A DNA stretch of 64,000 bases from Arion vulgaris (GCA_020796225.1 CM036754.1:15883367-15947366); one strand, 5' to 3'. Shown: positions 1-12,773, numbered from the stretch's first letter. Program-made: numbers and translations. Notes: a model not told the origin generated them from the letters alone.

Positions 1-503
1 TTCCCTTGGATGAAAATTGTGGTCATTATTACCATGTGATGGACGAGCAGCATGTGTGGGCCAGTATCTTGTCTTCCAACATCCAAGACAAGGTCGTAAG
101 ATTTGTAAAACCTTGAAAGTTGTCCTTACACTATGTGCTTCTAGATTGACCTAACAAACTGGTAACATGTCAAGACACTTGAAACTAGGATCAATTATTC
201 CTCAACATTTTGGTGTAGCGTCGCTTAATAAAGACAAGTGTGAACATTTTTTATTGGTCAGATACAGACAACTAGATCTGTCGGGTTTTCGATGATTAGT
301 GTTTTTTCAATTGAGTTCTGTCTCTGGAATTTTTTTTTTCCTGTGTCTTCAGCACATTCTGTTTGTCTCTCGTTTTTTTTTTTTTTTTTACTTCTGGCAC
401 TTTCTAAGATCTCTCCCACTCACAGACGGTCTTACTTATGTCTCTCATTCTAAGTTTTGTCCTTAGCACTTTTCTTTTATCTTTCTTACTTTCTTAGGCC
501 TCT
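1..503. other. Intergenic, no gene seen
   Basis: No supported coding or RNA feature. Two poly-T runs lie near 330-345 and 370-390, followed by pyrimidine-rich sequence leading into a SINE. Confidence 0.6.
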
Positions 504-513
504 CACATTTTCT

Positions 514-718
514 ATTTTTTTCCGACCCAGAAGCACTTGAGCTTTCGCAGCTCTTCGGCTCTGTACCATGGACATCGTAACCCTTCGGCTCGGTGCCACG
601 AACACCGTAAATCTGGAGAACCTGTAGCTTTTCTGCCAGCCCGTGGAATTGAACCCGCACTCACAGGGAGCTTGTCACCCGTCGTCCAAAGCGCTACGAA
701 CACGATGGGCAGGCGGGC
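514..718 (-). mobile_element. SINE family E, copy 1 (tRNA-derived)
   Basis: Complete 205-bp insertion flanked by a perfect 10-bp target duplication cacattttct (504-513 and 719-728). On the minus strand a tRNA-like head comes first, with a B-box-like GGTTCAATTCC. The body carries two related segments of the type ggcaccgagccgaagg, and the end is A-rich. Related copies lie at 54865-55075 and 62119-62321. The flanking duplication is seen directly; the tRNA origin is inferred from the box sequence. Confidence 0.85.
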
Positions 719-796
719 CACATTTTCTTTAGTCGCTCCCTTTGTTTTGATAGGTATCTAGTAGTTGTTTTTTTCTCTCTATGGCATACCAGGGAG

Positions 797-2788
797 GATA
801 AGATTATCAATATCAGACTTCAAGAACTAACTGGTCTGGGAGATATGATAAGATTATCAATATCAGACTTCAAGAACTAACTGGTCTGGGAGATATGATA
901 AGATTATCAATATCAGACTTCAAGAACTAACTGGTCTGGTAGATATGATAAGATTATCAATATCAGACTTCAAGAACTAACTTGTCTGGGAGATATGATA
1001 AGATTATCAATATCAGACTTCAAGAACTAACTGGTCTGGGAGATATGATAAGATTATCAATATCAGACTTCAAGAACTAACTGGTCTGGGAGATATGATA
1101 AGATTATCAATATCAGACTTCAAGAACTAACTGGTCTGGGAGATATGATAAGATTATCAATATCAGACTTCAAGAACTAACTGGTCTGGGAGATATGATA
1201 AGATTATCAATATCAGACTTCAAGAACTAACTGGTCTGGGAGATATGATAAGATTATCAATATCAGACTTCAAGAACTAACTTGTCTGGGAGATATGATA
1301 AGATTATCAATATCAGACTTCAAGAACTAACTGGTCTGGGAGATATGATAAGATTATCAATATCAGACTTCAAGAACTAACTTGTCTGGGAGATATGATA
1401 AGATTATCAATATCAGACTTCAAGAACTAACTTGTCTGGGAGATATGATAAGATTATCAATATCAGACTTCAAGAACTAACTTGTCTGGTAGATATGATA
1501 AGATTATCAATATCAGACTTCAAGAACTAACTGGTCTGGGAGATATGATAAGATTATCAATATCAGACTTCAAGAACTAACTGGTCTGGGAGATATGATA
1601 AGATTATCAATATCAGACTTCAAGAACTAACTGGTCTGGGAGATATGATAAGATTATCAATATCAGACTTCAAGAACTAACTTGTCTGGTAGATATGATA
1701 AAATTATCAATATCAGACTTCAAGAACTAACTGGTCTGGGAGATATGATAAGATTATCAATATCAGACTTCAAGAACTAACTGGTCTGGGAGATATGATA
1801 AGATTATCAATATCAGACTTCAAGAACTAACTGGTCTGGGAGATATGATAAGATTATCAATATCAGACTTCAAGAACTAACTGGTCTGGGAGATATGATA
1901 AGATTATCAATATCAGACTTCAAGAACTAACTAGTCTGGAGATATGATAAGATTATCAATATCAGACTTCAAGAACTAACTGGTCTGGTAGATATGATAA
2001 GATTATCAATATCAGACTTCAAGAACTAACTTGTCTGGGAGATATGATAAGATTATCAATATCAGACTTCAAGAACTAACTTGTCTGGGAGATATGATAA
2101 GATTATCAATATCAGACTTCAAGAACTAACTTGTCTGGGAGATATGATAAGATTATCAATATCAGACTTCAAGAACTAACTTGTCTGGTAGATATGATAA
2201 GATTATCAATATCAGACTTCAAGAACTAACTAGTCTGGTAGATATGATAAGATTATCAATATCAGACTTCAAGAACTAACTGTCTGGAGATATGATAAGA
2301 TTATCAATATCAGACTTCAAGAACTAACTGGTCTGGTAGATATGATAAGATTATCAATATCAGACTTCAAGAACTAACTTGTCTGGTAGATATGATAAGA
2401 TTATCAATATCAGACTTCAAGAACTAACTGGTCTGGTAGATATGATAAGATTATCAATATCAGACTTCAAGAACTAACTTGTCTGGGAGATATGATAAGA
2501 TTATCAATATCAGACTTCAAGAACTAACTTGTCTGGTAGATATGATACGATTATCAATATCAGACTTCAAGAACTAACTTGTCTGGGAGATATAAGATTA
2601 TCAATATCAAACTTCAAGAACTAACTTGTCTGGGAGATATGATAAGATTATCAATATCAGACTTCAAGAACTAACTGGTCTGGGAGATATGATAAGATTA
2701 TCAATATCAGACTTCAAGAACTAACTTGTCTGGGAGATATAAGATTATCAATATCAAACTTCAAGAACTAACTTGTCTGGGAGATATA
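797..2788. repeat. 50-bp minisatellite, about 40 copies
   Basis: Near-identical 50-bp units. Each holds TGATAAGATTATCA, a 6-bp inverted repeat around GA that gives two WGATAR motifs in opposite orientation. Main variants are ctggtctggg, cttgtctggg and cttgtctggt; a few units near 2580-2790 lose the tgata of the spacer. No long open frame is maintained because 50 is not a multiple of three. Confidence 0.97.
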
Positions 2789-3019
2789 AATAAAGAGATA
2801 AAAGAGGAATGATTGACATGTCCTCGTGTAAGAAAAAAAGGCTTCAAGAAAAGCATTGCGGAGACATCCAAGGACAGTGAAGAAAGGAGACTAAATGTCT
2901 GGGAGGATCTGTTGAAGCAGAACTCAAAGCTATGTATAAGAACAATGTTTGAGAGTCAGAAAGACATGCAAAGATTGAATTAAGTAGATATTTGATTGTT
3001 TCTTCTTATGTGTTCTGGC

Positions 3020-3830
3020 TTGCGACAAGGACAGGTTGATGGTAGTTCTTTTCCTTTTCTTGGCGACTCAAGCATGTTATAAGTATTTTACACTTCTTGA
3101 ATCTTATACTTTATATTTCTTGATCTTTCTTAGTCATCCGCTTTTCTTCCTTTATCTTCGATTTTCCTTTCATAGATCTTTCACTGTCTTAATCTTTCGA
3201 TATTTCTTGTCTTTCTTCACTCCGACTGTTCCACTTCTTCCTGATTTTCTTCACCTTCCTCTGTCTTGATTTTTCAATTTTCCTTCCTCTCTCTGATTTT
3301 CCCACCTTCCTCTCCGTTGATTTTTCCCACCTTCCTCTCGTTGATTTTTCCACCTTCCTCTCGTTGATTTTTCCCACCTTCCTCTCCGTTGATTTTTCCA
3401 CCTTCCTCTCGTTGATTTTTCCCTTCCTACTCCCTATTCTTTCTTTGTATGTTTTTTTCCATCTTTCTCTGTCTTTCTCTCCTCAAACTCCTTCTTCCGT
3501 AACTAGATCTTCCTCTTACTCAATCTTCCTGTTTCTCCAACTTATCTTCCTCCATCTTTCCTACAGTTCTATTCATCTTTCTCTCTCCAGTCTTTCCTGT
3601 CTTTCTATCCATGGATACTTACCAGTCTTTCTCATCCATGGATATTACCTTTCTCTACCTGATATTACTTTTCTTTTCTACCTACATCTTTCCTCTGTCT
3701 TTCTATCCATGGATATTACCTCTGTCTTTCTATCCATGGATATTACTCTTCTTTCTATCCATGGATATTACCTCTGTCTTTATCTGTATTTGTATAAGAA
3801 AATCAGTATTTAAGAAAATATTTCCATAAC
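3020..3830. repeat. Pyrimidine-rich tract with 23-25 bp and 27 bp tandem repeats
   Basis: The plus strand is strongly C/T-rich. About six copies of a 23-25 bp unit (cttcctctcgttgatttttc) lie at 3236-3425, and about five copies of a unit around tatccatggatattacc lie at 3604-3785. The open frames here are by-products of low complexity. Confidence 0.85.
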
Positions 3831-3834
3831 TTTT

Positions 3835-4157
3835 TCCTTACTTTTATGTACAAGCAGTCCATGGTATGTCAAGCATGTTCTTAAATATCCACTTTAAAAA
3901 AAACCGATTTAATTAATTGTGCGACTGTTTTCACATTCCAGTATACGCCCCCCTTACTTTAATTGTCCTGCACTTGTGTATGCTAATATGCTTTGTATCC
4001 GGAAATAACCGTATACATATTACAAAGTGTGCATGGTTTACCTATCACATAAACCATGTATCAACGTCAAAACCGAAACTGTGATACCGGATAGAGATCA
4101 ATGTTTATCTCGGTACATATCATCCAGGTAACTTGTTGAAAAATCAAATAGTATTAT
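3835..4157. other. Unique spacer, no gene seen
   Basis: Non-repetitive sequence between the pyrimidine tract and the 49-bp array. No coding or RNA feature supported. Confidence 0.5.
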
Positions 4158-7100
4158 CGATATAAGGGAAGACTGCAGTAAAACTATGTGAAACACTCGA
4201 TATAAGGGAAGACTGCAGTAAAACTATGTGAAATACTCGATATAAGGGAAGACTGCAGTAAAACTATGTAGCAATGGTGAAACAATCGATATAAGGGAAG
4301 ACTGCAGTAAAACTATATAGCAATGGTGAAACACTCGATATAAGAGAAGACTGCAGTAAAACAATGTAGCAATGGTGAAACACTCGATATAAGGGAAGAC
4401 TGCAGTAAAACAATGTAGCAATGGTGAAACACTCGATATAAGGAAGACTGAGTAAAACTATGTAGCAATGGTGAACACTCGATATAAGGGGAAAACTGCA
4501 ATAAAACAATGTAGCAATGGTGAAACACTCGATATAAGGAAGACTGCAGTAAAACTATGTAGCAATGGTGAAACACTCGATATAAAGAAAGACTGCAGTA
4601 AAACAATGTAGCAATGGTGAAACACTCGATATAAGGAAGACTGCAGTAAAACAATGTAGCAAGGAAACACTCGATATAAAGAAAGACTGCAGTAAAACAA
4701 TGTAGCAATGGTGAAACACTCGATCTAAGGGAAAACTGCAGTAAAACTATGTAGCAATGGTGAAACACTCGATATAAGGGAAGACTGCAGTAAAACTATG
4801 TAGCAATGGTGAAACACTCGATATAAGGAAGACTGCAGTAAAACTATGTAGCAATGGTGAAACACTCGATATAAGGGAAGACTGCAATAAAACAATGTAG
4901 CAATGGTGAAACACTCGATATAAGGGAAGACTGCAATAAAACAATGTAGCAATGGTGAAACACTCGATATAAGGGAAGACTGCAATAAAACAATGTAGCA
5001 ATGGTGAAACACTCGATATAAGGGAAGACTGCAATAAAACTATGTAGCAATGGTGAAACACTCGATATAAGGGAAAACTGCAGTAAAACAATGTAGCAAT
5101 GGTGAAACACTCGATATAAGGAAGACTGCAGTAAAACTATGTAGCAATGGTGAAACACTCGATATAAGGGAAGACTGCAGTAAAACAATGTAGCAATGGT
5201 GAAACACTCGATATAAGGAAGACTGCAGTAAAACTATGTAGCAATGGTGAAAACCACTCGATATAAGGAAAACTGCAGTAAAACTGTCAATGGTGAAACA
5301 CTCGATATAAGGGAAGACTGCAGTAAAACAATGTAGCAATGGTGAAACACTCGATATAAGGGAAGACTGCAGTAAAACTATGTAGCAATGGTGAAACACT
5401 CGATATAAGGAAGACTGCAGTAAAACTATGTAGCAATGGTGAAACACTCGATATAAGGAAGACTGCAGTAAAACTATGTAGCAATGGTGAAACCTGATAT
5501 AAGGAAGACTGCAGTAAACTATGTAGCAATGGTGAAACACTCGATATAAGGGAAGACTGCAGTAAAACTATGTAGCAATGGTGAAACACTCGATATAAGG
5601 GAAGACTGCAGTAAAACTATGTAGCAATGGTGAAACACTCGATATAAAAGAAGACTGCAGTAAAACTATGTAGCAATGGTGAAACACTCGATATAAGGAA
5701 GACTGCAGTAAAACTATGTAGCAATGGTGAAACACTCGATATAAGGGAAGACTGCAGTAAAACAATGTAGCAATGGTGAAACACTCGATATAAGGGAAGA
5801 CTGCAGTAAAACAATGTAGCAATGGTGAAACACTCGATATAAGGAAGACTGCAGTAAAACTATGTAGCAATGGTGAAACACTCGATATAAGGGAAAACTG
5901 CAGTAAAACTATGTAGCAATGGTGAAACACTCGATATAAGGGAAGACTGCAGTAAAACAATGTAGCAATGGTGAAACACTCGATATAAGGAAGACTGCAG
6001 TAAAACTATGTAGCAATGGGAAACATTCGATATAAGGAAGACTGCAGTAAAACTATGTAGCAATGGTGAAACACTCGATATAAGGAAGACTGCAGTAAAA
6101 CATTAGCAATGGTAAACACTCGATATAAGGGAAGACTGCAGTAAAACTATGTAGCAATGGTGAAACACTCGATATAAGGAAGACTGCAGTAAAACTATGT
6201 AGCAATGGTGAAACACTCGATATAAGGAAGACTGCAGTAAAACTATGTAGCAATGGTGAAACACTCGATATAAAGAAAGACTGCAGTAAAACTATGTAGC
6301 AATGGTGAAACACTCGATATAAAGAAAGACTGCAGTAAAACTATATAGCAATGGTGAAACACTCGATATAAGAGAAGACTGCAGTAAAACTATATAGCAA
6401 TGGTGAAACACTCGATATAAAGAAAGACTGCAGTAAACTATATAGCAATGGTGAAACACTCGATATAAGGAAGACTGCAGTAAAACTATGCAATGGTAAA
6501 CACTCGATATAAGGGAAGACTGCAGTAAAACTATATAGCAATGGTGAAACACTCGATATAAGGGAAGACTGCAGTAAAACTATGTAGCAATGTGAAACAC
6601 TCGATATAAGGGAAGACTGCAGTAAAACAATGTAGCAATGGTGAAACACTCGATATAATGGAAGACTGCAGTAAAACTATATAGCAATGGTGAAACACTC
6701 GATATAAGGGAAGACTGCAGTAAAACTATTTAGCAATGGTGAAACACTCGATATAAGGGAAGACTGCAGTAAAACTATATAGCAATGGTGAAACACTCGA
6801 TATAAGGAAGACTGCAGTAAAACTATGTAGCAATGGTGAAACACTCGATATAAGAAGACTGCAGTAAAACTATTGAAACACTGATATAGAGAAGACTGCA
6901 GTAAAACTATGAAACACTCGATATAAGGGAAGACTGCAGTAAAACTATATAGCAATGGTGAAACACTCGATATAAGGAAGACTGCAGTAAAACTATGTAG
7001 CAATGGTGAAACACTCGATATAAGGAAGACTGCAGTAAAACTATGTAGCAATGGTGAAACATCTCGATATAAGAAGACTGCAGTAAAACTATGTAGCAAT

Positions 7101-7232
7101 GGTGAAACACTCGATATAAGGAAGACTGCAATAAAACATGAGCATGGTGAAACACTCGATATAAGGGAAGACTGCAGTAAAACAATGTGAAACACTCGAT
7201 ATAAGGAAGACTGCAGTAAACAATGAAACACT
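4158..7232. repeat. 49-bp minisatellite, about 62 copies
   Basis: The unit begins cgatataagggaagactgca and ends gcaatggtgaaacact. One-base contractions (ggaag for gggaag) are common. Units near 6840-6920 and 7130-7232 are shortened, so the array frays at its right end before a LINE tail. Many minus-strand frames reading YIECFTIATLFYCSL are artefacts of the period. Confidence 0.97.
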
Positions 7233-7261
7233 ATCTAAGGAAAACATTTGTAAACACATTT

Positions 7262-7560
7262 GTGGATAAGAACCGGACAGGAACCATGATGACCCAGGTC
7301 AAGAAGAAAAATGGCGATGGGTTGGGCATACCCTACAGAAGACACAGTCGAGTGTTACTAGACAAGCACTGGAGTGGAACCCACAAGGAAAAGGAAAAAG
7401 CGGACGTCTTAAACAGACCTGGAAACGAAGTCTTCTTGATGAACGGAAGAGTGCTGAACTGTCCTGGGAGACCATAAAGAGTACAGCCAGAGACCGAGAA
7501 GAGTGGCGAACAACTGTTGAGGCTCTATGCTCCGCTAGGAGCGGAGAGGAATTAAGTAAA
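7262..7560 (+). pseudogene. LINE type I, ORF2 C-terminal fragment
   Basis: The frame beginning near 7290 reads a non-LTR retrotransposon C-terminus: a W-x-W-V-G-H-T-L segment, then RQALEWNPQG, then LLDERKSAELSWETIKSTA and REEWRTTVEALCSARSGEE before a stop. This is the small zinc-less tail typical of RTE-like ORF2 proteins; the reverse transcriptase is missing. It is 5'-truncated against the 49-bp array and followed by an AAT-rich tail, as expected for target-primed insertion. Clade assignment is from motif memory and not searched. Confidence 0.75.
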
Positions 7561-7569
7561 AAAGACAAG

Positions 7570-7640
7570 CAAATAATAATAATATAATAATACTAACAAT
7601 AATAACAATAATAATAACAATAATATAACAATAAACTTGT
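7570..7640 (+). repeat. AAT-rich microsatellite (LINE tail)
   Basis: Runs of aataataat with aac interruptions directly follow the LINE type I stop codon, so it is probably the LINE 3' tail. Confidence 0.75.
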
Positions 7641-8248
7641 TAATAGCTATGTTACCAAATTACAAAACTTAAATTATTTACTACTAATATTTTATGGCGC
7701 AGTTTGTAAACCTCTCCGGTACTATTTATTTGACGATTACACCGCTGTCGATATCCATCATTAAGGAATAGCGACTATTTTCAAACATTCACAGTATCAA
7801 TTCACACTTGGTAATGTTTCCTTCTAAACTGTTCACTAAAATATTGAAACAAAATCCAACACTTTGAAGAAACACAGATACCGACGTCTGAAAATATTAA
7901 TATAGTAAATCTGAAGTTCATCTAGTCTAAGCAGAGCAGATAAAAACGCGTTCAGTGGCAGACGAGAAAATAACACAGCTCACAAGTCTAAATAATCGCG
8001 CCATTGTGTTCACACAGACGCGGCTTGCCTCATCAAATATCTGTCTTGGACAGCACATGCGTCTTTAGCCAAATCAAACAAGACACTGTAACAGAAGTAT
8101 CCAATCCCTTGACTTTTGTACAAGTCCGTTTCCTATTGTCTCTGTCTGCTGAGTAATCTGTAGTGCATTCCTTTTGTGGTTGTTGGAAGGTACGGTTATT
8201 TCCGTGTTAGCTTGGGATAACCTTTTGTTACATTTCAGTTGCTATCTT
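7641..8248. other. Unique spacer, no gene seen
   Basis: No feature supported; no long open frame. Confidence 0.5.
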
Positions 8249-9285
8249 TACTGTTGTTGGAAGGGAAACCACCTTTACTGTAGTTGGAAGGGAAACCCAT
8301 TGTACTACTGTTGGAAGGGAAACCACTTGTACTGTTGTTGAGAGGGAAACCACTTTTATAGCTGTTGGAAGGGAAACCACTTGTACTGCTGTTGGAAGGA
8401 AACCACTTGTACTGTTGGAAGGAAACCCCTTTACTGCTGTTGGAAGTTAAACTCCCTTTACTGCTGTTGGAAGGGAAACCACTTGTACTGCTGTTGGAAG
8501 GGAAACCACTTGTACTGCTGTTGGAAGGGAAACCACTTTACTGCTGTTGGAAGGGAAACCACTTGTACTGCTGTTGGAAGGGAAACCACTTGTACTGCTG
8601 TTGGAAGGGAAACCACTTTACTGCTGTTGGAAGGGAAACCACTTGTACTGTAGTTGGAAGGAAACCACTTGTACTGTTGTGGGAAGGAAACCACTTGTAC
8701 TGTAGTTGGAAGGGAAACCACTTGTACTGTTGTTGGAAGGGAAACCACTTTACTACTGTTGGAAGGGAAACCACTTGTACTGTTGTTGAGAGGGAAACCA
8801 CTTTTATAGCTGTTGGAAGGGAAACCACTTGTACTGTTGTTGAGAGGGAAACCACTTTTATAGCTGTTGGAAGGGAAACCACTGGTACTGCTGTTGGAAG
8901 GGAAACCACTTGTACTGCTGTTGAGAGGGAAACCACTTGTACTGCTGTTGGAAGGGAAACCACTTGTACTGCTGTTGGAAGGGAAACCACTTGTACTGCT
9001 GTTGGAAGGGAAACCACTTGTACTGCTGTTGGAAGGGAAACCACTTGTACTGCTGTTGGAAGGGAAACCACTTTACTGCTGTTGGAAGGAAACCACTTGT
9101 ACTGCTGTTGGAAGGAAACCACTTTTAAAGCTGTTGGAAGGAAACCCTTTACTGCTGTTGGAAGGGAAACTCCATTTACTGCTGTTGGAAGTTAAACTCT
9201 ATTTACTGCTGTTGGAAGTTAAACTCCATTTACTGCTGTTGGAAGTTAAACTCAATTTACTGCTGTTGGAAGTTAAACTCCATTT
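8249..9285. repeat. 27-bp minisatellite, left block, about 38 copies
   Basis: The unit is centred on ctgctgttggaagggaaacc followed by acttgta. The last few units (9170-9285) change to ggaagttaaactccattta. The period is a multiple of three, which explains long open frames on both strands (LLLEGKPLV; VSLPTAVQV). The array resumes at 9543 after a SINE. Confidence 0.97.
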
Positions 9286-9292
9286 ACTGCTG

Positions 9293-9542
9293 GTGTTGCC
9301 GGGGTTCGCAAAGGAGCAAATAATAGTAACACTGCGACCTACAAGGCATGTCGTGAAAGGCGACTGACGTAGGGGCCTAGGGAAGCTACCCTGGTAAATG
9401 AAAAGCGTCGCAGAAATCGGATGTGCTGACCTACTTGTAGGCGTATAACTGGCCCAACGTACACTCGCTCTTAGGCTCAGATCAGGTACAAATCACAAAG
9501 AGTGGTTACCAAGTTGTTGATATGGAGCGTTAGAAGAAGAAG
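9293..9542 (+). mobile_element. SINE family A, copy 1, inside the 27-bp array
   Basis: Family A begins gtgttgccggggttcgcaa, carries tacaaggcatgtcgt and gcagaaatcggatgtgctg, and ends in (GAA)n. The array heptamer actgctg sits at both borders (9286-9292 and 9543-9549), a likely target duplication, although the same heptamer also occurs in each unit. No clear tRNA head is visible in this family. Confidence 0.85.
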
Positions 9543-9900
9543 ACTGCTGTTGGAAGAAAAACCAATTTACTGCTGTTGGAAGAAAAAACCCCTTTATTGC
9601 TGTTGGAAGAAAACCACTTACTGCTGTTGGAAGAAAAACCAATTTACTGCTGTTGGAAGAAAAACCACTTTACTGCTGTTGGAAGAAAAACCACTTTATT
9701 GCTGTTGGAAGAAAAACCACTTTACTGCTGTTGGAAGAAAAACCAATTTACTGCTGTTGGAAGAAAAACCACTTTACTGCTGTTGGAAGAAAAACCACTT
9801 TACTGCTGTTGGAAGAAAAACCAATTTACTGCTGTTGGAAGAAAAACCACTTTATTGCTGTTGGAAGAAAAACCACTTTACTGCTGTTGAAATTGAAACC
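9543..9900. repeat. 27-bp minisatellite, right block, about 13 copies
   Basis: Same 27-bp phase as the left block, but nearly every unit reads ggaagaaaaaccactttact instead of ggaagggaaaccacttgtact. The two sides of the SINE are therefore distinct subfamilies. Confidence 0.95.
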
Positions 9901-9904
9901 CACT

Positions 9905-10429
9905 GTTACTGCTGCTAGTATGTGGCACACAAATGCGAGTAATCCATGGTCTCACCATATATTCGTAATCACAAGGTAACATGAATAAGCTAAGCACTAT
10001 TCCCCATCACACACACACACGCACACACCTTTGTTTTAGTCTCGCTGAATAATAAAGGTAAGATAAGAACGAAAATACGATCAGGTAAGTTACCTTACCT
10101 GTAAGAACTATGGTCTAGGTGATGTGAGGTCTGGTAACATTTTACGACCCTGTTGCATTATATGGTATGGTATTACTGTAACCTTTTCAATCTAGGACGC
10201 ATGCCTGTGTGAGTAATTCAGACCGCACGTAAAATAGATTTTAGTTCCTCTTTTCATTCTTTTGTTACCATAAGGTTACATAAATTTGGTCGTAGCCTCC
10301 GATACCATATGGCCAGCGGGATAGGTAAAAATTATGGAAAATACGACCACAACCGTCGCGTGACCTCGCATCCAGTATTGTTGTGTAAAGACGAATTAAT
10401 TTTAAGAACAGCACAGCATGCTAAATCAA
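9905..10429. other. Mostly unique spacer
   Basis: Contains a short CA microsatellite near 10008-10028; otherwise no feature supported. Confidence 0.5.
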
Positions 10430-10632
10430 GTTTATATTATGCAACAAGTTCAGTTTAACAATAATCAGTATTATTAATAGTTTTCATCAATAAATAACAA
10501 TGGACTCATAGATAGAATTGAGTAAAACACTTAGTGTTCTATCAAACATATACAAAAACCAGCAGCTATTAAACATGAATTTTCGTTTTCCCATCTGAGC
10601 TAGTCGGCCATATGTTGTCGGGGGCCACGGTT
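10430..10632 (-). mobile_element. Dispersed repeat family I, copy 1
   Basis: The reverse complement matches 21505-21700 along its length (accgtggcc, tagctcag, tatgtttgatagaa, ctatgagtcca, gttatttatt). The shared tagctcag(a/t)tgg segment resembles a tRNA A box, so it may be a tRNA-derived SINE. No target duplication was identified. Confidence 0.6.
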
Positions 10633-10754
10633 ATGGCTAGCGTTTGTGTCTCTCTCTATGCACTCCCCTTGGTAGGTTACGTTTCCTGAGTATTGATGGA
10701 TTGTTCAATTCTTTTTTAATTCGCGATATCTCTACATATACTTTCATAGTAGCT

Positions 10755-10913
10755 GCTGTAGTAATAGAAGCAGCAGGAGTAGAAGTAGTAGTGGTAGTAA
10801 TAGTAGTGTTGGTAGTAATAGTAGTAGTAGTAGTGATGGTAGTAATAGTAGTAGTAGTAGTGATGGTAGTAATAGTAGTAGTAGTAGTAGTGATGGTAGT
10901 AATTGTAGTAATG

Positions 10914-10949
<36 letters not shown>

Positions 10950-11060
10950 ATGGTAGTAATAGTAGTAGTAGTAGTAGTGATGGTAGTAATAGTAGTAGTA
11001 GTAGTAGTGATGGTAGTAATAGTAGTAGTAGTAGTAGTGATGGTAGTAATTGTAGTAATG

Positions 11061-11096
<36 letters not shown>

Positions 11097-11590
11097 ATGG
11101 TAGTAATAGTAGTAGTAGTGATGGTAGTAATAGTAGTAGTAGTAGTGATGGTAGTAATAGTAGTAGGTAGTAGTGATGGAGTAATAGTAGTGTAGTAGTA
11201 GTGATGGTAGTAATAGTAGTAGTAGTAGTGATGGTAGTAATAGTAGTAGTAGTAGTAGTGATGGTAGTAATAGTAGTAGTAGTAGTAGTGATGTAGTATA
11301 GTAGTAGTAGTAGTGATGGTAGTAATAGTAGTAATGGTAGTAGTAGTCGTAGTAGTGATGATAGTACTAGTGATGGTAGTACTAGTGATGGTAGTAATAG
11401 TAGTAGTGGTAGTGGTAGTAGTAAGGATAGGTAGTAGAGTGATGGTAATAATAGCAGAGTAGTAGTCGTAGTAGTAGTGGTAGTAGTAGGGTAGTAGTTA
11501 GTACGTAGTAGTAGTAACGATAGTAGTAGTAACGATAGTAGTAGTAGTGATGGTAGTAATGATATAGTAGTAGTAGTAGTAGTAGTAGTA
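10755..11590. repeat. Trinucleotide (GTA/GTG) array with higher-order units
   Basis: About 830 bp of agt/gtg triplets. A recurring gatggtagtaatagtagtag gives a loose higher-order period of roughly 27-33 bp. The 183-codon frame rich in V, I and M is low-complexity and not taken as a gene. Confidence 0.95.
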
Positions 11591-11700
11591 GTGGCGGCGA
11601 GTCATTAAGACCAGTGGGGTCCGAGGTCCCAGCCAAATATAATATGATAAAACGTGTATTTATTATTTTATAAATTATTTGTTAATAACTATTACTTTTA
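11590..11700 (+). mobile_element. Partial hAT-like MITE, 5' end only
   Basis: agtggcggcgagtcattaag at 11590 resembles the left end of the intact element at 28282-28445 (cagtggcggctcgtcattaa), and both are followed by AT-rich sequence with cgtgt.tttattattttgt. The right terminus is not found. Confidence 0.5.
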
Positions 11701-11949
11701 ATGTGATACTGATTAACTTTGAAAGTTGAATCTACAACGCTAAAATATCATATACAGTCTGAGATTCGGCGTCTTTCCTCCCTAGTTAGAATAATTCACG
11801 AATTTCCAGCGCACAGTTTTTTAAGCCAAGTGACAGGTTCGAGTCTGAAATACTTGAATTATTTCTATTTCATCTCCTTCAATAATGCCGTTTTTTTTCT
11901 TAATTTTGTCATAACATCTTCATTTGTTTCGTTATCTTCCTCACGTATG

Positions 11950-12360
11950 TCTATGACTTACTTAACTTATTTCTCTTCGCTCCTGGTGGAGCATAGGGCA
12001 TCAACAGTTGTTCATCACTTTTTTCGGTCTCTGTCTGTATTTTTGATGTCCTCCCAGGATAGAAGATCACCTTCTTCTTTCTTTTTCTTCTTTCTTTTGT
12101 CCTTCTCTGCTTTTTTGCCGCTAGGCGTAGCAGGTTTAACTGATGATCGGTTTTCGAGATAATGCACGCTCGGTCGCTTGATATGGTGTGGTATTGTGGA
12201 GTTTTAAGATGTCTGTAACTCCATCAACCCATCTTTTCTTGGTCTGCCCTTTCCTCTTGATGATTCCATTTTCAGGTTGTACGCTCTTGCAAGAAGATCA
12301 CCTTCACCTCCTCAATAAGACTTCGTCTCCAGTTCTGTTTAGAACGTTCCCTTTTCTGTG
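11950..12360 (-). pseudogene. Decayed LINE 3' ends
   Basis: The minus strand of 11960-12075 reads LSWEDIKNTDRDR then TTVDALCSTRSEEK, matching the type I LINE tail at 7.4-7.56 kb with stops. The minus strand of 12200-12360 gives RRSLIEEVK and KKRWVDGVTDILK, a LINE C-terminal basic segment of the GRPRKRW type. They may be two nested or abutting fragments. Confidence 0.6.
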
Positions 12361-12660
12361 TACATGCTCAAAGTTCATATGTTCATATGTGTACATGCTA
12401 TGTATTTAAACTGTACTGCACCATTATGTATTAACTTGTTGTCTTGGTTCCCTGTACTTTACGTCGTATGTGTATGTCAAGGATGTAACGTAAACACGTA
12501 ATCGCTATGTTAGATGGAAGCTAGCGGGTCATATCTATCGTAGTGCGTTCATAGTTTGACCTTAGATAACGAGTGATCCTGTTTTTATTTTAATATCAAG
12601 AAAGCGTAGTATCTATGTACAACGTGAGATAGAGCAGTCCCCCCAACATTAGCCTACCGT
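12361..12660. other. Unique spacer, no gene seen
   Basis: No feature supported. Confidence 0.45.
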
Positions 12661-12773
12661 ATCGTGGTTGAAGGGTTTGTGTGTCACGATGATCATTTCA
12701 GTTATGTCGGTAGGAGTCAAACTCCTGGCAGGACTAACCAAGTTGAACAAACTGAAGGTGAAAGGTTAAACTC

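Noticed and set aside
4224..7231. Many overlapping minus-strand frames (YIECFTIATLFYCSL)
   Set aside because: Produced by the 49-bp minisatellite in all phases.
797..7232. CRISPR-like regular repeats
   Set aside because: Units are contiguous tandem repeats without unique spacers, in a eukaryotic setting.
8365..9195. 276-codon plus-strand frame and 194-codon minus-strand frame
   Set aside because: Both arise because the 27-bp period is divisible by three; no unique protein sequence.
10644..11195. 183-codon V/I/M-rich frame resembling a membrane protein
   Set aside because: Translation of a trinucleotide microsatellite.
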